Source of the DNA: Fervidobacterium sp.
Lineage (GTDB): Bacteria > Thermotogota > Thermotogae > Thermotogales > Fervidobacteriaceae
Direction of reading: 5' to 3'
Assembly: GCA_003522805.1 (NCBI GenBank)
Contig: DPIB01000182.1
Coordinates: 1-7,501 of the forward strand
Length of the DNA: 7,501 nucleotides
The notes under the pieces were generated by a model that did no database searches, was not told where the DNA came from, and worked only from the letters and a program-made list of their open reading frames with translations. Shown in pieces: positions 1 through 5,985 of the stretch (positions are counted from its first letter, which is position 1; every line of letters begins with the position of its first letter). The position numbers and the translations under genes are program-made.

Positions 1-465
1 TTCCCAAATCTATGCCTATTCTCCTATCAACTCTTGGCAACTTTTCTATTTCTTGTGTTTCTACAAGTATTGAAGCATAGTATTTCCCTGTAGCTGTCTT
101 TGATATTGTTACTGATTTTATCTTACTTAGGTTCTGTGTTGTTTAACCTTTATCCTAGTTTCTAACTTCGGAACTTTTAGGAAACCATCTTCAAGTGTTA
201 CTGTCCCGTTCTGGTTATTCGTGGTATAAGACTGACGACCTTTCTTTTTCTTGTACTTGGGAAAGCATAACTTTGTATCTCTAAAGAAGTTTTATATATG
301 CCTTTTCTAAATTTAATTGTGCATTGGCAAGCGCAAGGCTGTCTACCTCCTTTAGAAAAGTATATTCTTGTTTATATTGTGCTGGTGTATTGTTTAGCAT
401 TTTCCCTGTGTCTCTATATATTGTTTAATTACTTCATTTATATTATAATATGCTTCATAAAAATA
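1..465 (-). pseudogene. tnpB: Decayed IS200/IS605-family TnpB (OrfB), partial
   Basis: Reading the minus strand and changing frame three times gives one continuous TnpB-like protein. The segments in order are FYEAYYNINEVIKQYIETQGK (split here as FYEAYYNINEV then IKQYIETQGK; about 465-400), NNTPAQYKQEYTFLKEVDSL onward (400-about 295), then FFRDTKLCFPKYKKKKGR and VTLEDGFLKVPKLETRIKV (about 291-135), and last SKIKSVTISKTATGKYYASI to RRIGIDLG (about 130-2). IGIDLG holds the first RuvC aspartate (codon 8-10). The motif then runs off the window edge. The breaks are a lost A in the A-run at 400-403, a shift at 291-300 that exposes a TAG at 281-283, and a shift at 131-150 that exposes a TAA at 127-129. 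The usual first 40-60 residues are absent, because a TGA (466-468) and a hairpin precede the homology. No functional nuclease can be made from this copy. The family call is confident from the sequence pattern; no database search was possible. Confidence 0.82.
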
Positions 466-476
466 TCAACTGTTTG

Positions 477-517
477 TCAATTCATCTTCCACCTGTAGAG
501 GGTGGGAGATGAATTGA
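477..517. repeat. 17-bp inverted repeat, likely IS200/IS605 end hairpin
   Basis: The arm TCAATTCATCTTCCACC (477-493) pairs with GGTGGGAGATGAATTGA (501-517). All 17 positions pair, with a single G-T wobble (488/506), around a 7-base loop (494-500). No T-run follows on either strand, so it is not a terminator. It lies directly upstream of the tnpB remnant. IS200/IS605 elements carry subterminal hairpins that the TnpA transposase recognises, so a left-end hairpin is the natural reading. The missing TnpB N-terminus could instead mean that a deletion has joined another element end to the gene body. Confidence 0.6.
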
Positions 518-583
518 TAAATTGGGTTAAATTATATCACACGTTGCGTTAGAACACAATTGCTTTTATGGGCAAATTGGTTC
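518..583. other. AT-rich spacer, no feature recognised
   Basis: This stretch lies between the insertion-sequence hairpin and the tRNA promoter. I see no open frame with a ribosome-binding site, no convincing promoter and no stable stem. Together with 1-517 it makes the first 640 bases free of any intact gene. Confidence 0.6.
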
Positions 584-612
584 TTGACAGTGCTTTAGCT
601 CTATGATAAAAT
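584..612 (+). promoter_or_regulatory. Sigma-70 type promoter of the tRNA pair
   Basis: A perfect -35 box TTGACA (584-589) is followed by a 17-base spacer and the -10 box TAAAAT (607-612), a 5 of 6 match. Transcription should begin near 619, which leaves a leader of about 22 bases before the first tRNA. That leader contains a small hairpin, CTGTTT-gtg-AAACAG (620-634). Confidence 0.8.
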
Positions 613-641
613 CATACCGCTGTTTGTGAAACAGTACAAGT

Positions 642-717
642 GGCGGCGTAGCTCAGAGGCTAGAGCAGATGATTCATAATCATCGTGTCAAGGGTCCGAG
701 TCCCTTCGCCGCCACCA
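642..717 (+). tRNA. tRNA-Met (anticodon CAU), elongator type
   Basis: A full 76-base cloverleaf is visible. The acceptor stem is GGCGGCG/CGCCGCC, followed by discriminator A714 and encoded CCA (715-717). The D stem is GCTC/GAGC with G18-G19 present. The anticodon stem is GATGA/TCATC with loop TTCATAA and anticodon CAT at 675-677. The T stem is AAGGG/CCCTT. The first pair is G1-C72 and the anticodon stem lacks three G-C pairs next to the loop, so it is not the initiator tRNA. G15 and C48 can form the Levitt pair. A tRNA-Ile2, whose CAU is modified to lysidine, cannot be fully excluded, but the acceptor and D arm resemble elongator tRNA-Met of Firmicutes. The T loop reads TCCGAGT, with C at position 55 in place of the usual T. 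Confidence 0.93.
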
Positions 718-732
718 AGATTTTGGTAGTGA

Positions 733-808
733 GCCAGCGTAGCTCAATCGGCAGAGCGACGCATTCGTAATGCGTAGGTTGAGGGTCCAAGTCCCTCCGC
801 TGGCTCCA
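733..808 (+). tRNA. tRNA-Thr (anticodon CGU)
   Basis: A full 76-base cloverleaf lies 15 bases after the first tRNA. The acceptor stem is GCCAGCG/CGCTGGC, with discriminator T805 and encoded CCA (806-808). The D stem is GCTC/GAGC. The anticodon stem is ACGCA/TGCGT with loop TTCGTAA and anticodon CGT at 766-768, which reads ACG threonine codons. The T stem is GAGGG/CCCTC. A15 and T48 can form the Levitt pair. As in its neighbour, the T loop (TCCAAGT) has C at position 55. It shares the promoter at 584 and the terminator at 861 with the tRNA-Met gene. Confidence 0.95.
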
Positions 809-860
809 GAGCTGTCTTGGGTATGTGTCAGTATGGTTTTGATGAGATAATGGATTTGGT

Positions 861-889
861 GGGGGACTCTGACAGAGTCCCTCGTTTTT
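861..889 (+). terminator. Rho-independent terminator of the tRNA operon
   Basis: The stem GGGACTC (863-869) pairs with GAGTCCC (875-881) around a five-base loop. A G-T and a G-C pair (862/882, 861/883) extend it to nine. The run TTTTT (885-889) follows after one G. It ends the tRNA transcript and separates it from obg. Confidence 0.85.
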
Positions 890-953
890 ATATCTCAACC
901 CTTTATTATGAGCTCATTTAGTAAGTTCGCCTATCATTTGAACGATATTTGAA

Positions 954-962
954 TGGTATAAT
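954..962 (+). promoter_or_regulatory. Extended -10 promoter upstream of obg
   Basis: TGG directly followed by a perfect TATAAT (957-962) forms an extended -10 element. No -35 box is well placed: TTGAAC at 938-943 is only 13 bases away. The predicted start near 969 gives a leader of about 90 bases for obg and the genes behind it. The sequence quality of the -10 is high, but activity is inferred. Confidence 0.6.
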
Positions 963-1045
963 ATTATGGAAAGTGATGAAAAGAGAGATAATCGCACAGT
1001 ATTTACGTATTTGCTGACAAAAAGGAAGAAACAGTCTAGACTGAA

Positions 1046-1051
1046 GAGGTG
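1046..1051 (+). promoter_or_regulatory. Ribosome-binding site that sets the obg start
   Basis: GAGGTG ends six bases before the ATG at 1058. An in-frame GTG at 1049 lies inside this site and so cannot use it, which makes 1058 the better start. Confidence 0.75.
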
Positions 1052-1057
1052 TGCGCA

Positions 1058-2377
1058 ATGGAGAAAATTGACTTTATTGATGTAGTTGATATCATTGTAA
1101 AAGCTGGTGACGGTGGTAATGGTGCAGTTACATTTCGACGTGAAAAATATATACCCTACGGTGGTCCAGATGGTGGTGATGGCGGAGACGGCGGTTTCGT
1201 TTTTCTGATCGCAGATCCTACACTTTCGACGTTATACCACTTGACCGAAAAGAAGAGGTACATTGCACAAAATGGTGAAAACGGTAGGAAGAAGAAGCAG
1301 AGTGGAAGAAATGGTAATGACATGGTTTTACGTGTTCCAATTGGGACTATCGTAAGAGACTTTGAAACAAGAGAGTTAATAGCTGATCTTGATGAACCCG
1401 GGAAATATTGTTGTGTTGCACGAGGAGGAAAAGGGGGAAGAGGAAACACCCATTTTAAGTCTCCTACAACTCAGGCACCAAAATTCGCCGAGCAAGGTGC
1501 AAAGGGTGAGGAAAGGATTATTCGCCTTGAACTGAAATTGCTTGCAGATGCTGGATTGATTGGATACCCAAACGTTGGTAAAAGCTCGATAATCTCTCGT
1601 ATTAGTAACGCACGCCCGAAGGTAGCAGATTACCATTTTACTACACTTGTCCCAAGTCTTGGAGTAGTCTCAGTCGATAGTGCGTTGAACACATCTTTTG
1701 TAATCGCAGATGTTCCTGGTTTGATCAAAGGTGCAAGCCAAGGCAAGGGATTAGGTAACATATTTCTTAAACACGTAGAACGGTGTGAAGTTATAGTTCA
1801 TGTACTAGACATATCGGGTAGTGAGGGAAGAGATCCATTACAAGATTATTTTGACATACGAGAAGAGCTTGAGTTCTTCAACAAAGAGCTTGCAAATAAA
1901 CCTGAGATAATTGTCGGCAACAAAGCAGATCTTTTAGACCAAGGTGAATTGGAAAGAGTGAAAAGCAGGCTAGAAGGCAAATTAGCAAGAAGTTTGATGC
2001 CTGTTTCGGCAGTTACAGGAACTGGATTAAATGAACTGAAACATGTGATCTGGGATATCATACGTGAGAGTAAGAAGTTGTTCTCAGGTACGTTGGATCT
2101 TTCTACGATCGAGTTTGAAAAGCCTGAACCCATCAGAATTACGATGCCTGACAGAGTCGATATAAGAATTATACGAAATGATAGAGGCGAATTCGAGATC
2201 GTAAGCGAGTACATAAGAAAGTACATCGAGAAATACAGGATGGATGCAAAGTATCTGTTGGACGATATACTGGAAATACTTCAGAAAAACGGTTTAGATG
2301 AGAAACTAAGACAGGCTGGTGCAAAAGATGGAGATACTGCATGGCTTGAGGGAATTGAGTTCACTTTCAAAGAGTAA
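1058..2377 (+). CDS. obg: Obg/CgtA-family GTPase
   Basis: Obg is a GTP-binding protein that acts in late assembly of the 50S ribosomal subunit and in stress signalling in the cytosol. The 439 residues show all three Obg domains. The N-terminal Obg fold carries glycine-rich turns such as GGPDGGDGGDGG (35-46) and RGGKGGRGN. The GTPase domain has G1 GYPNVGKSS (169-177), G3 DVPG (218-221), G4 NKAD (288-291) and G5 VSA (316-318). A C-terminal OCT domain of roughly 85 residues begins near 355. Length is typical of Obg proteins with an OCT domain. It is the first gene of the plus-strand run and its 3' end overlaps the start of nadD. Only the start is open to debate: an in-frame GTG lies nine bases earlier, but it overlaps the ribosome-binding site. 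Confidence 0.97.
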   Translation: MEKIDFIDVVDIIVKAGDGGNGAVTFRREKYIPYGGPDGGDGGDGGFVFLIADPTLSTLYHLTEKKRYIAQNGENGRKKKQSGRNGNDMVLRVPIGTIVRDFETRELIADLDEPGKYCCVARGGKGGRGNTHFKSPTTQAPKFAEQGAKGEERIIRLELKLLADAGLIGYPNVGKSSIISRISNARPKVADYHFTTLVPSLGVVSVDSALNTSFVIADVPGLIKGASQGKGLGNIFLKHVERCEVIVHVLDISGSEGRDPLQDYFDIREELEFFNKELANKPEIIVGNKADLLDQGELERVKSRLEGKLARSLMPVSAVTGTGLNELKHVIWDIIRESKKLFSGTLDLSTIEFEKPEPIRITMPDRVDIRIIRNDRGEFEIVSEYIRKYIEKYRMDAKYLLDDILEILQKNGLDEKLRQAGAKDGDTAWLEGIEFTFKE

Positions 2378-2990
2378 ATCAGCAGTCATTTATGGTGGTT
2401 CTTTCAATCCACCGCATATTGGTCACATTGCCATACTAAGCTATGCACTCGATTTCTTTGACGCAGATTTCTATATTGTTCCTACTAGAACGCCTCCTCA
2501 TAAGAAGGTTGATGTACCGTTTAATAAACGATTCGACTGGGCTGCAAAGACTTTTAGTATCTATGATCTAGACAACTTATTCATAACGGATATGGAAAAC
2601 TATATAGAGGGTACAAATTATGCCATCAAGAATGTTGAATATTTCACTAGGTATTATGAAGATGTGATTTTACTTGTTGGCGAGGACGCACTTGGAAGTA
2701 TCGAGAGCTGGTATGAATATGAGAAGTTGTTAGGAATTGCTAAGTTGGCAGTGTATCCCAGAACGAGAGAAGGTAGCCTCTACAAACGTGGTAAATCAGT
2801 CCTCGGCGCATTGTATTCGAGGATTATAGGGTTGGATTTTCCTTTGTTTGAGGTTTCCTCGTCTGCCATACGCGAAAGAGTTCGAAATGGGAAAAGCATA
2901 ATCGGTTTGGTACCGGAATGTATAAGGAAAGACGTCGAAAAAGTTTACATAGCAGAAAGTAAGATTTCCAAGGGAGGAACACAGATTTGA
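2328..2990 (+). CDS. nadD: Nicotinate-nucleotide adenylyltransferase
   Basis: NadD joins nicotinate mononucleotide and ATP to give deamido-NAD and pyrophosphate, the step before NAD synthetase. The nucleotidyltransferase signature GGSFNPPHIGH (23-33, with the H-x-G-H pair H30/H33) and the C-terminal S-S-x-x-I-R element (177-182, VSSSAIRER) followed by GLVPECIRKDVEKVYI are diagnostic. About 220 residues is slightly longer than the usual 190-200. Family homology begins only at about residue 18, so the start is uncertain. ATG 2328 has a weak GGTG site (2318-2321) in front. GTG 2319, TTG 2346 and TTG 2355 are alternatives. All overlap the end of obg by 23 to 59 bases, so translational coupling is likely. 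Proximity of nadD to obg is common in bacteria, but the yqeK and rsfS genes that often follow it are not here. Confidence 0.92.
   Translation: MEILHGLRELSSLSKSKSAVIYGGSFNPPHIGHIAILSYALDFFDADFYIVPTRTPPHKKVDVPFNKRFDWAAKTFSIYDLDNLFITDMENYIEGTNYAIKNVEYFTRYYEDVILLVGEDALGSIESWYEYEKLLGIAKLAVYPRTREGSLYKRGKSVLGALYSRIIGLDFPLFEVSSSAIRERVRNGKSIIGLVPECIRKDVEKVYIAESKISKGGTQI
2971..2978 (+). promoter_or_regulatory. Strong ribosome-binding site for the dus TTG start
   Basis: AGGGAGGA lies inside the end of nadD, eight bases before the TTG at 2987. It makes that non-ATG start convincing and indicates coupled translation across the four-base TTGA overlap. Confidence 0.8.
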
Positions 2991-3955
2991 CAGAGAGTTT
3001 CTTGCCTGGTAAAGTAGGATTGGCACCAATGGCTGGGATAACGGATTATCCTTTTAGAAAAATATGTTTTGAATATGGTGCTTCTTTTGCATTTACCGAG
3101 ATGTTAAGTGCTAAAAGCGTACTACTCAACCTTAAGATCAATGAGAAGTATTTCCCAAGAACGGATGAAAGAAGAAAGACGGGCATTCAATTATTCGGTT
3201 CAGATCCCATAGAATTAGCTGAGGCAGCACGTATAGTTGAAGGAAAGGCGCTATGGATCGATTTAAATGCAGGTTGTCCGGCAACCAAGGTTGTTAAAAG
3301 AAGTGCAGGTAGTGCGTTGCTAAGAGACCTTAACCATCTCAAGCTCGTTGTAAGAGAAATGAGAAAAACAACACATAAGCTCTCTGTGAAAACCAGAATT
3401 GGCTGGGAGAAAAACGAATTTGAGCGGATCTATAATATTCTCGTGGGAGAGGGTGTTGATGCAATCTTTGTTCATGGAAGAACTGCGAAACAGATGTATG
3501 CGGGTAAACCTATTTGGGATGTTTATAACAATGGCGATGTCCCAATATATTTGAGCGGGGATATCTATACACCTGAGGATGTCAAGACAGCTACTGAAGT
3601 ATCTGGTGCAGATGGAGTGGTAGTAGCACGGGGCAGTATTGGAAATCCTTGGATATTCCTGATATCAAATGACGATAGGTTTGATGCTGGCTTTGTAACT
3701 TTAGCAGAGAAACTCAAGACGATTCTAAGACATTTGGATTACCTTGAAGAAGAGTATGGAGATCATGGTGCTCTGGTATTTAGAGGGTTTATTGCAGATT
3801 ACACGAAGAACCTGACTAGAGCAAGAGAATTTAGGGTCCATGCAATGACTTTGAAGTGTATCGATGAACTGAAGAAAGCTTTCGTCGATTACTTTGCAAA
3901 CATCGAATCTGAGCAATCGGAGGTAGCATATGATGGCAAGAATATATTTGGTTAG
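2987..3955 (+). CDS. dus: tRNA-dihydrouridine synthase (DusB-like)
   Basis: This FMN enzyme reduces uridines in the tRNA D loop to dihydrouridine using NADPH. The 322 residues form a TIM barrel with the family marks: APMAG (13-17), IQLFG (67-71), NAGCP (94-98) with catalytic Cys97, VKTRIG (134-139), HGRT (163-166), the GDI turn (191-193) and ARGSIGNPWIF (214-224) for flavin phosphate. A small helical domain follows. The TTG start overlaps the nadD TGA as TTGA, with AGGGAGGA in front. The 3' end overlaps the next gene by 26 bases. The subfamily (which uridine is modified) cannot be read from this alone; the length and GIGNP-like ending suit the DusB group. Thermotoga maritima has a well-studied relative, TM0096. 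Confidence 0.95.
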   Translation: MTESFLPGKVGLAPMAGITDYPFRKICFEYGASFAFTEMLSAKSVLLNLKINEKYFPRTDERRKTGIQLFGSDPIELAEAARIVEGKALWIDLNAGCPATKVVKRSAGSALLRDLNHLKLVVREMRKTTHKLSVKTRIGWEKNEFERIYNILVGEGVDAIFVHGRTAKQMYAGKPIWDVYNNGDVPIYLSGDIYTPEDVKTATEVSGADGVVVARGSIGNPWIFLISNDDRFDAGFVTLAEKLKTILRHLDYLEEEYGDHGALVFRGFIADYTKNLTRAREFRVHAMTLKCIDELKKAFVDYFANIESEQSEVAYDGKNIFG

Positions 3956-4544
3956 ACATGGTAGCACCGAATGGAATGAGAAAAGGTTATGGCAAGGAGT
4001 TGTAGATACAGAACTTTCGGAAAGAGGTACCGATGAGATAAGGAAATTAGGAGTTTTTTTCAGAGGCAAGAACATAGATATGATATTATCAAGCCCTATG
4101 AAAAGAGCATTACAGTCTGCTAGAATTATAGCGTCTGAAATAGGTTATGACCATAATAAGATAGTCATTGATGATAGATTGAAAGAGTGCGAGATTAGGC
4201 TCTGGAATGGCAAGACAAATGAGGAAATCGACAGATTATACGCCACACAATTTCAAAGTTGGTTTACTAATCTGCATTCAGATATTGAAGGAGTTGAGCC
4301 CCTTGGAAATGTTCAGAAGCGCATGTACGATTTTCTAGAGAGTATGATTGTTCACTTTACTAACAAAAATGTTATAATTGTCTCGCATGCAATTGCAATA
4401 AGAATGTTGATCAGCAAAATTCTTAACACAACACCACCTAACCACGTGAATTTCTCTCTAGATAACGGTTCTGTAAGTTCGCTGATCTACAGTGGAGATA
4501 AAGTAAGAGTCAGCCTTCTGAACTACACTCATGATTTGCTCTAA
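3930..4544 (+). CDS. Histidine phosphatase / phosphoglycerate mutase-like protein
   Basis: This belongs to the histidine phosphatase superfamily, in which a histidine takes the phosphoryl group from a phosphate ester. The 204 residues show YLVRHGSTEWN with the likely nucleophile His10, LSSPMKRALQSARII with the phosphate-binding Arg, DRLKECEIRLWNG (about 82-94) with the likely acid Glu86, and VSHA (151-154) with the second histidine His153. The third motif departs from the usual L-x-E-x-x-F-G-x-W-E-G by having R for G and N for E. Substrate cannot be told: broad phosphatases, CobC-like enzymes and cofactor-dependent mutases share these motifs. ATG 3930 and ATG 3933 are both possible behind GGAGGT (3919-3924), 5 or 8 bases away. 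The gene overlaps the end of dus by 23-26 bases, so it belongs to the same message. It has no visible link to vitamin B12 synthesis here. Confidence 0.88.
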   Translation: MMARIYLVRHGSTEWNEKRLWQGVVDTELSERGTDEIRKLGVFFRGKNIDMILSSPMKRALQSARIIASEIGYDHNKIVIDDRLKECEIRLWNGKTNEEIDRLYATQFQSWFTNLHSDIEGVEPLGNVQKRMYDFLESMIVHFTNKNVIIVSHAIAIRMLISKILNTTPPNHVNFSLDNGSVSSLIYSGDKVRVSLLNYTHDLL

Positions 4545-4586
4545 GAATTGTAAATGGAAAATGGATAAGAGAAGGGGGTAATTCTA

Positions 4587-4802
4587 TTGAAAATAGTGAT
4601 GATTCTGATAGGCTTTCTGTTTTTGACATACATAGGAACTAAGATATTGCCCTTGAAACTGAAGTACGCGAACATATTCTTTGTTTTATCGTTGGTAACA
4701 CATGTGCTTGCTTCCTTTTCTCTATCCTATACCTTCCTAACAATATCGATAGTGTTTATTGGTATCTTTTTTTTGGTACTACTTTATATGTTTGGGCTTT
4801 AA
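4587..4802 (+). CDS. Small hydrophobic membrane protein, unknown
   Basis: I do not recognise this 71-residue protein. It is almost entirely hydrophobic, with about three membrane segments (roughly 1-20, 29-46 and 49-70) and a short basic loop LKLKYAN between the first two. The TTG start at 4587 is well supported by AAGGGGGT (4572-4579), seven bases upstream, one of the better ribosome-binding sites in the window. It follows the phosphatase gene by 42 bases and precedes potA by 67, all on the same strand. No cysteines, no charged catalytic cluster and no toxin-like amphipathic pattern are evident. A role in the membrane near the transporter, or none related to it, are equally open. Confidence 0.72.
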   Translation: MKIVMILIGFLFLTYIGTKILPLKLKYANIFFVLSLVTHVLASFSLSYTFLTISIVFIGIFFLVLLYMFGL

Positions 4803-4811
4803 ATCTTTAAT

Positions 4812-4870
4812 AGTGATTACAAATGACTGCAAGTGTTGACCAGGAAAATTATACGGGAGTGATTACAAAT
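4812..4870 (+). repeat. 13-base direct repeat flanking the potA start region
   Basis: AGTGATTACAAAT occurs at 4812-4824 and again at 4858-4870, 46 bases apart. The second copy contains part of the potA ribosome-binding site and the first base of its TTG start. The first copy is followed by an ATG (4823) that opens a 36-codon frame running into potA in another frame. Confidence 0.7.
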
Positions 4871-5985
4871 TGCCAGGAAGCTCTGTTAGCATCGTTGAAG
4901 TTGACAAGTACTTCGGAGATTTTCATGTCTTAAAAAACGTAAGCCTTGAAATCGAAGAAAATGAGTTTTTTTCACTACTTGGACCATCCGGATGCGGAAA
5001 GACGACTTTGTTACGTATAATAGCTGGTTTGGAGGATGTTGATGACGGCGATGTTTTACTGGATGATAAGAGCATACTAGATTTACCGCCTCATAGAAGA
5101 CCGGTAAACACGATATTTCAAAACTACGCTCTTTTCCCCCATCTGAACGTGTATGAAAATATAGCTTTTCCGCTAAGATTGAAGAAAATGAGTGAACCAG
5201 AGATCAAAAGGCGAGTTGAGTGGTTACTCAACCTCGTTCATCTTGAAGAACATGCAAAAAAGAAACCTGTACAACTTTCTGGTGGACAGAAACAGAGAGT
5301 ATCACTTGCGCGAGCGTTAGCGAACGAACCAAAGGTTCTTCTATTAGACGAACCTGTGAGTGCCCTTGACGCCAAACTGAGGCAGGAATTGCTCATTGAA
5401 CTAGATAATCTGCACGATAGAGTGGGTATCACATTCATATATGTCACACATGATCAAGCCGAGGCTATCAGCATTTCTGATCATGTTGCCGTTATGAACA
5501 ACGGTGTTGTTGTACAATATGGAACCCCTTATGAGATTTATGAGAGTCCTGCAGATTCGTTCGTCGCAACCTTCATAGGGGAGAGTAATCTCATGAAGGG
5601 CGAAGTTACAGCAATTCTATCCGATGAATACATAGTTGTTGATTTTCCATCCCTTGGCAGAGTAATCTGTTACCAAGACAAACCAGTAAATATCGGCGAT
5701 ACTGTACTGATAACATTGCGTCCAGAAAAGATCCGTGTCATGCATAACAAACCTACTGTTTCGGAAGAAATTCCTGAAAACGTAGTTCATGGGATAGTTG
5801 ATGAAGTTATCTATATGGGGTACCAAACTAAGTATTTCATCAAGCTAGACGCAGGGTATATTCTGAAAGTGTATAAACAGCACGTAAGCTATCTCCTAGA
5901 TGAAAGAATAATCAAGTGGAAAGATGAAGTCTTCCTCTACTGGGATCCAGATGATAGTTTCATAGTGGAGGTTGAAACGAATTGA
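4870..5985 (+). CDS. potA: Spermidine/putrescine ABC transporter ATPase
   Basis: PotA is the cytoplasmic ATPase that powers polyamine import through PotB and PotC. The 371 residues show Walker A GPSGCGKTT (38-46), the Q-loop at FQNYALFPH (Gln84), the signature LSGGQ (136-140), Walker B LLLDE (157-161) and the H-loop His194 in VTHDQAEA. From about residue 235 a C-terminal TOBE-type regulatory domain follows, which is usual for PotA. The TTG start is preceded by GGGAGTGA (4855-4862), 7 bases away. The neighbours potB and potC make the polyamine call firmer than the ATPase alone would. Related importers for iron or sugars share the ATPase but not this permease pair. It joins potB by a TTGA overlap. 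Confidence 0.95.
   Translation: MPGSSVSIVEVDKYFGDFHVLKNVSLEIEENEFFSLLGPSGCGKTTLLRIIAGLEDVDDGDVLLDDKSILDLPPHRRPVNTIFQNYALFPHLNVYENIAFPLRLKKMSEPEIKRRVEWLLNLVHLEEHAKKKPVQLSGGQKQRVSLARALANEPKVLLLDEPVSALDAKLRQELLIELDNLHDRVGITFIYVTHDQAEAISISDHVAVMNNGVVVQYGTPYEIYESPADSFVATFIGESNLMKGEVTAILSDEYIVVDFPSLGRVICYQDKPVNIGDTVLITLRPEKIRVMHNKPTVSEEIPENVVHGIVDEVIYMGYQTKYFIKLDAGYILKVYKQHVSYLLDERIIKWKDEVFLYWDPDDSFIVEVETN
5967..5972 (+). promoter_or_regulatory. Ribosome-binding site for the potB TTG start
   Basis: GGAGGT inside the end of potA lies nine bases before TTG 5982. It supports a start on the TTG that overlaps the potA stop codon. Confidence 0.75.

Noticed and set aside
447..474. Minus-strand promoter TTGATA with TATAAT and a 16-base spacer ahead of the tnpB remnant
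   Set aside because: The boxes match well, but they fall inside sequence that reads as TnpB codons (FYEAYYNI), so the match is probably accidental in AT-rich DNA.
298..498. Plus-strand 66-codon frame rich in I, L, Y and F
   Set aside because: It is the antisense reading of the AT-rich tnpB remnant, has no ribosome-binding site and ends in the hairpin.
477..517. Hairpin read as a rho-independent terminator
   Set aside because: No T-run follows the stem on either strand.
680..898. Minus-strand frame of 72 codons
   Set aside because: It runs across both tRNA genes and the terminator; the DNA is fully explained by those RNA features.
938..962. Standard -35/-10 promoter using TTGAAC with TATAAT
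   Set aside because: The spacer is only 13 bases, too short; an extended -10 element explains the site better.
1156..2226. Several minus-strand frames inside obg
   Set aside because: They are shadows of the GC-biased, glycine-rich obg codons and lack start signals.
4823..4933. 36-codon frame starting at ATG 4823 as a leader peptide gene
   Set aside because: It has a poor binding site and overlaps potA; mentioned under the repeat but not called as a gene.
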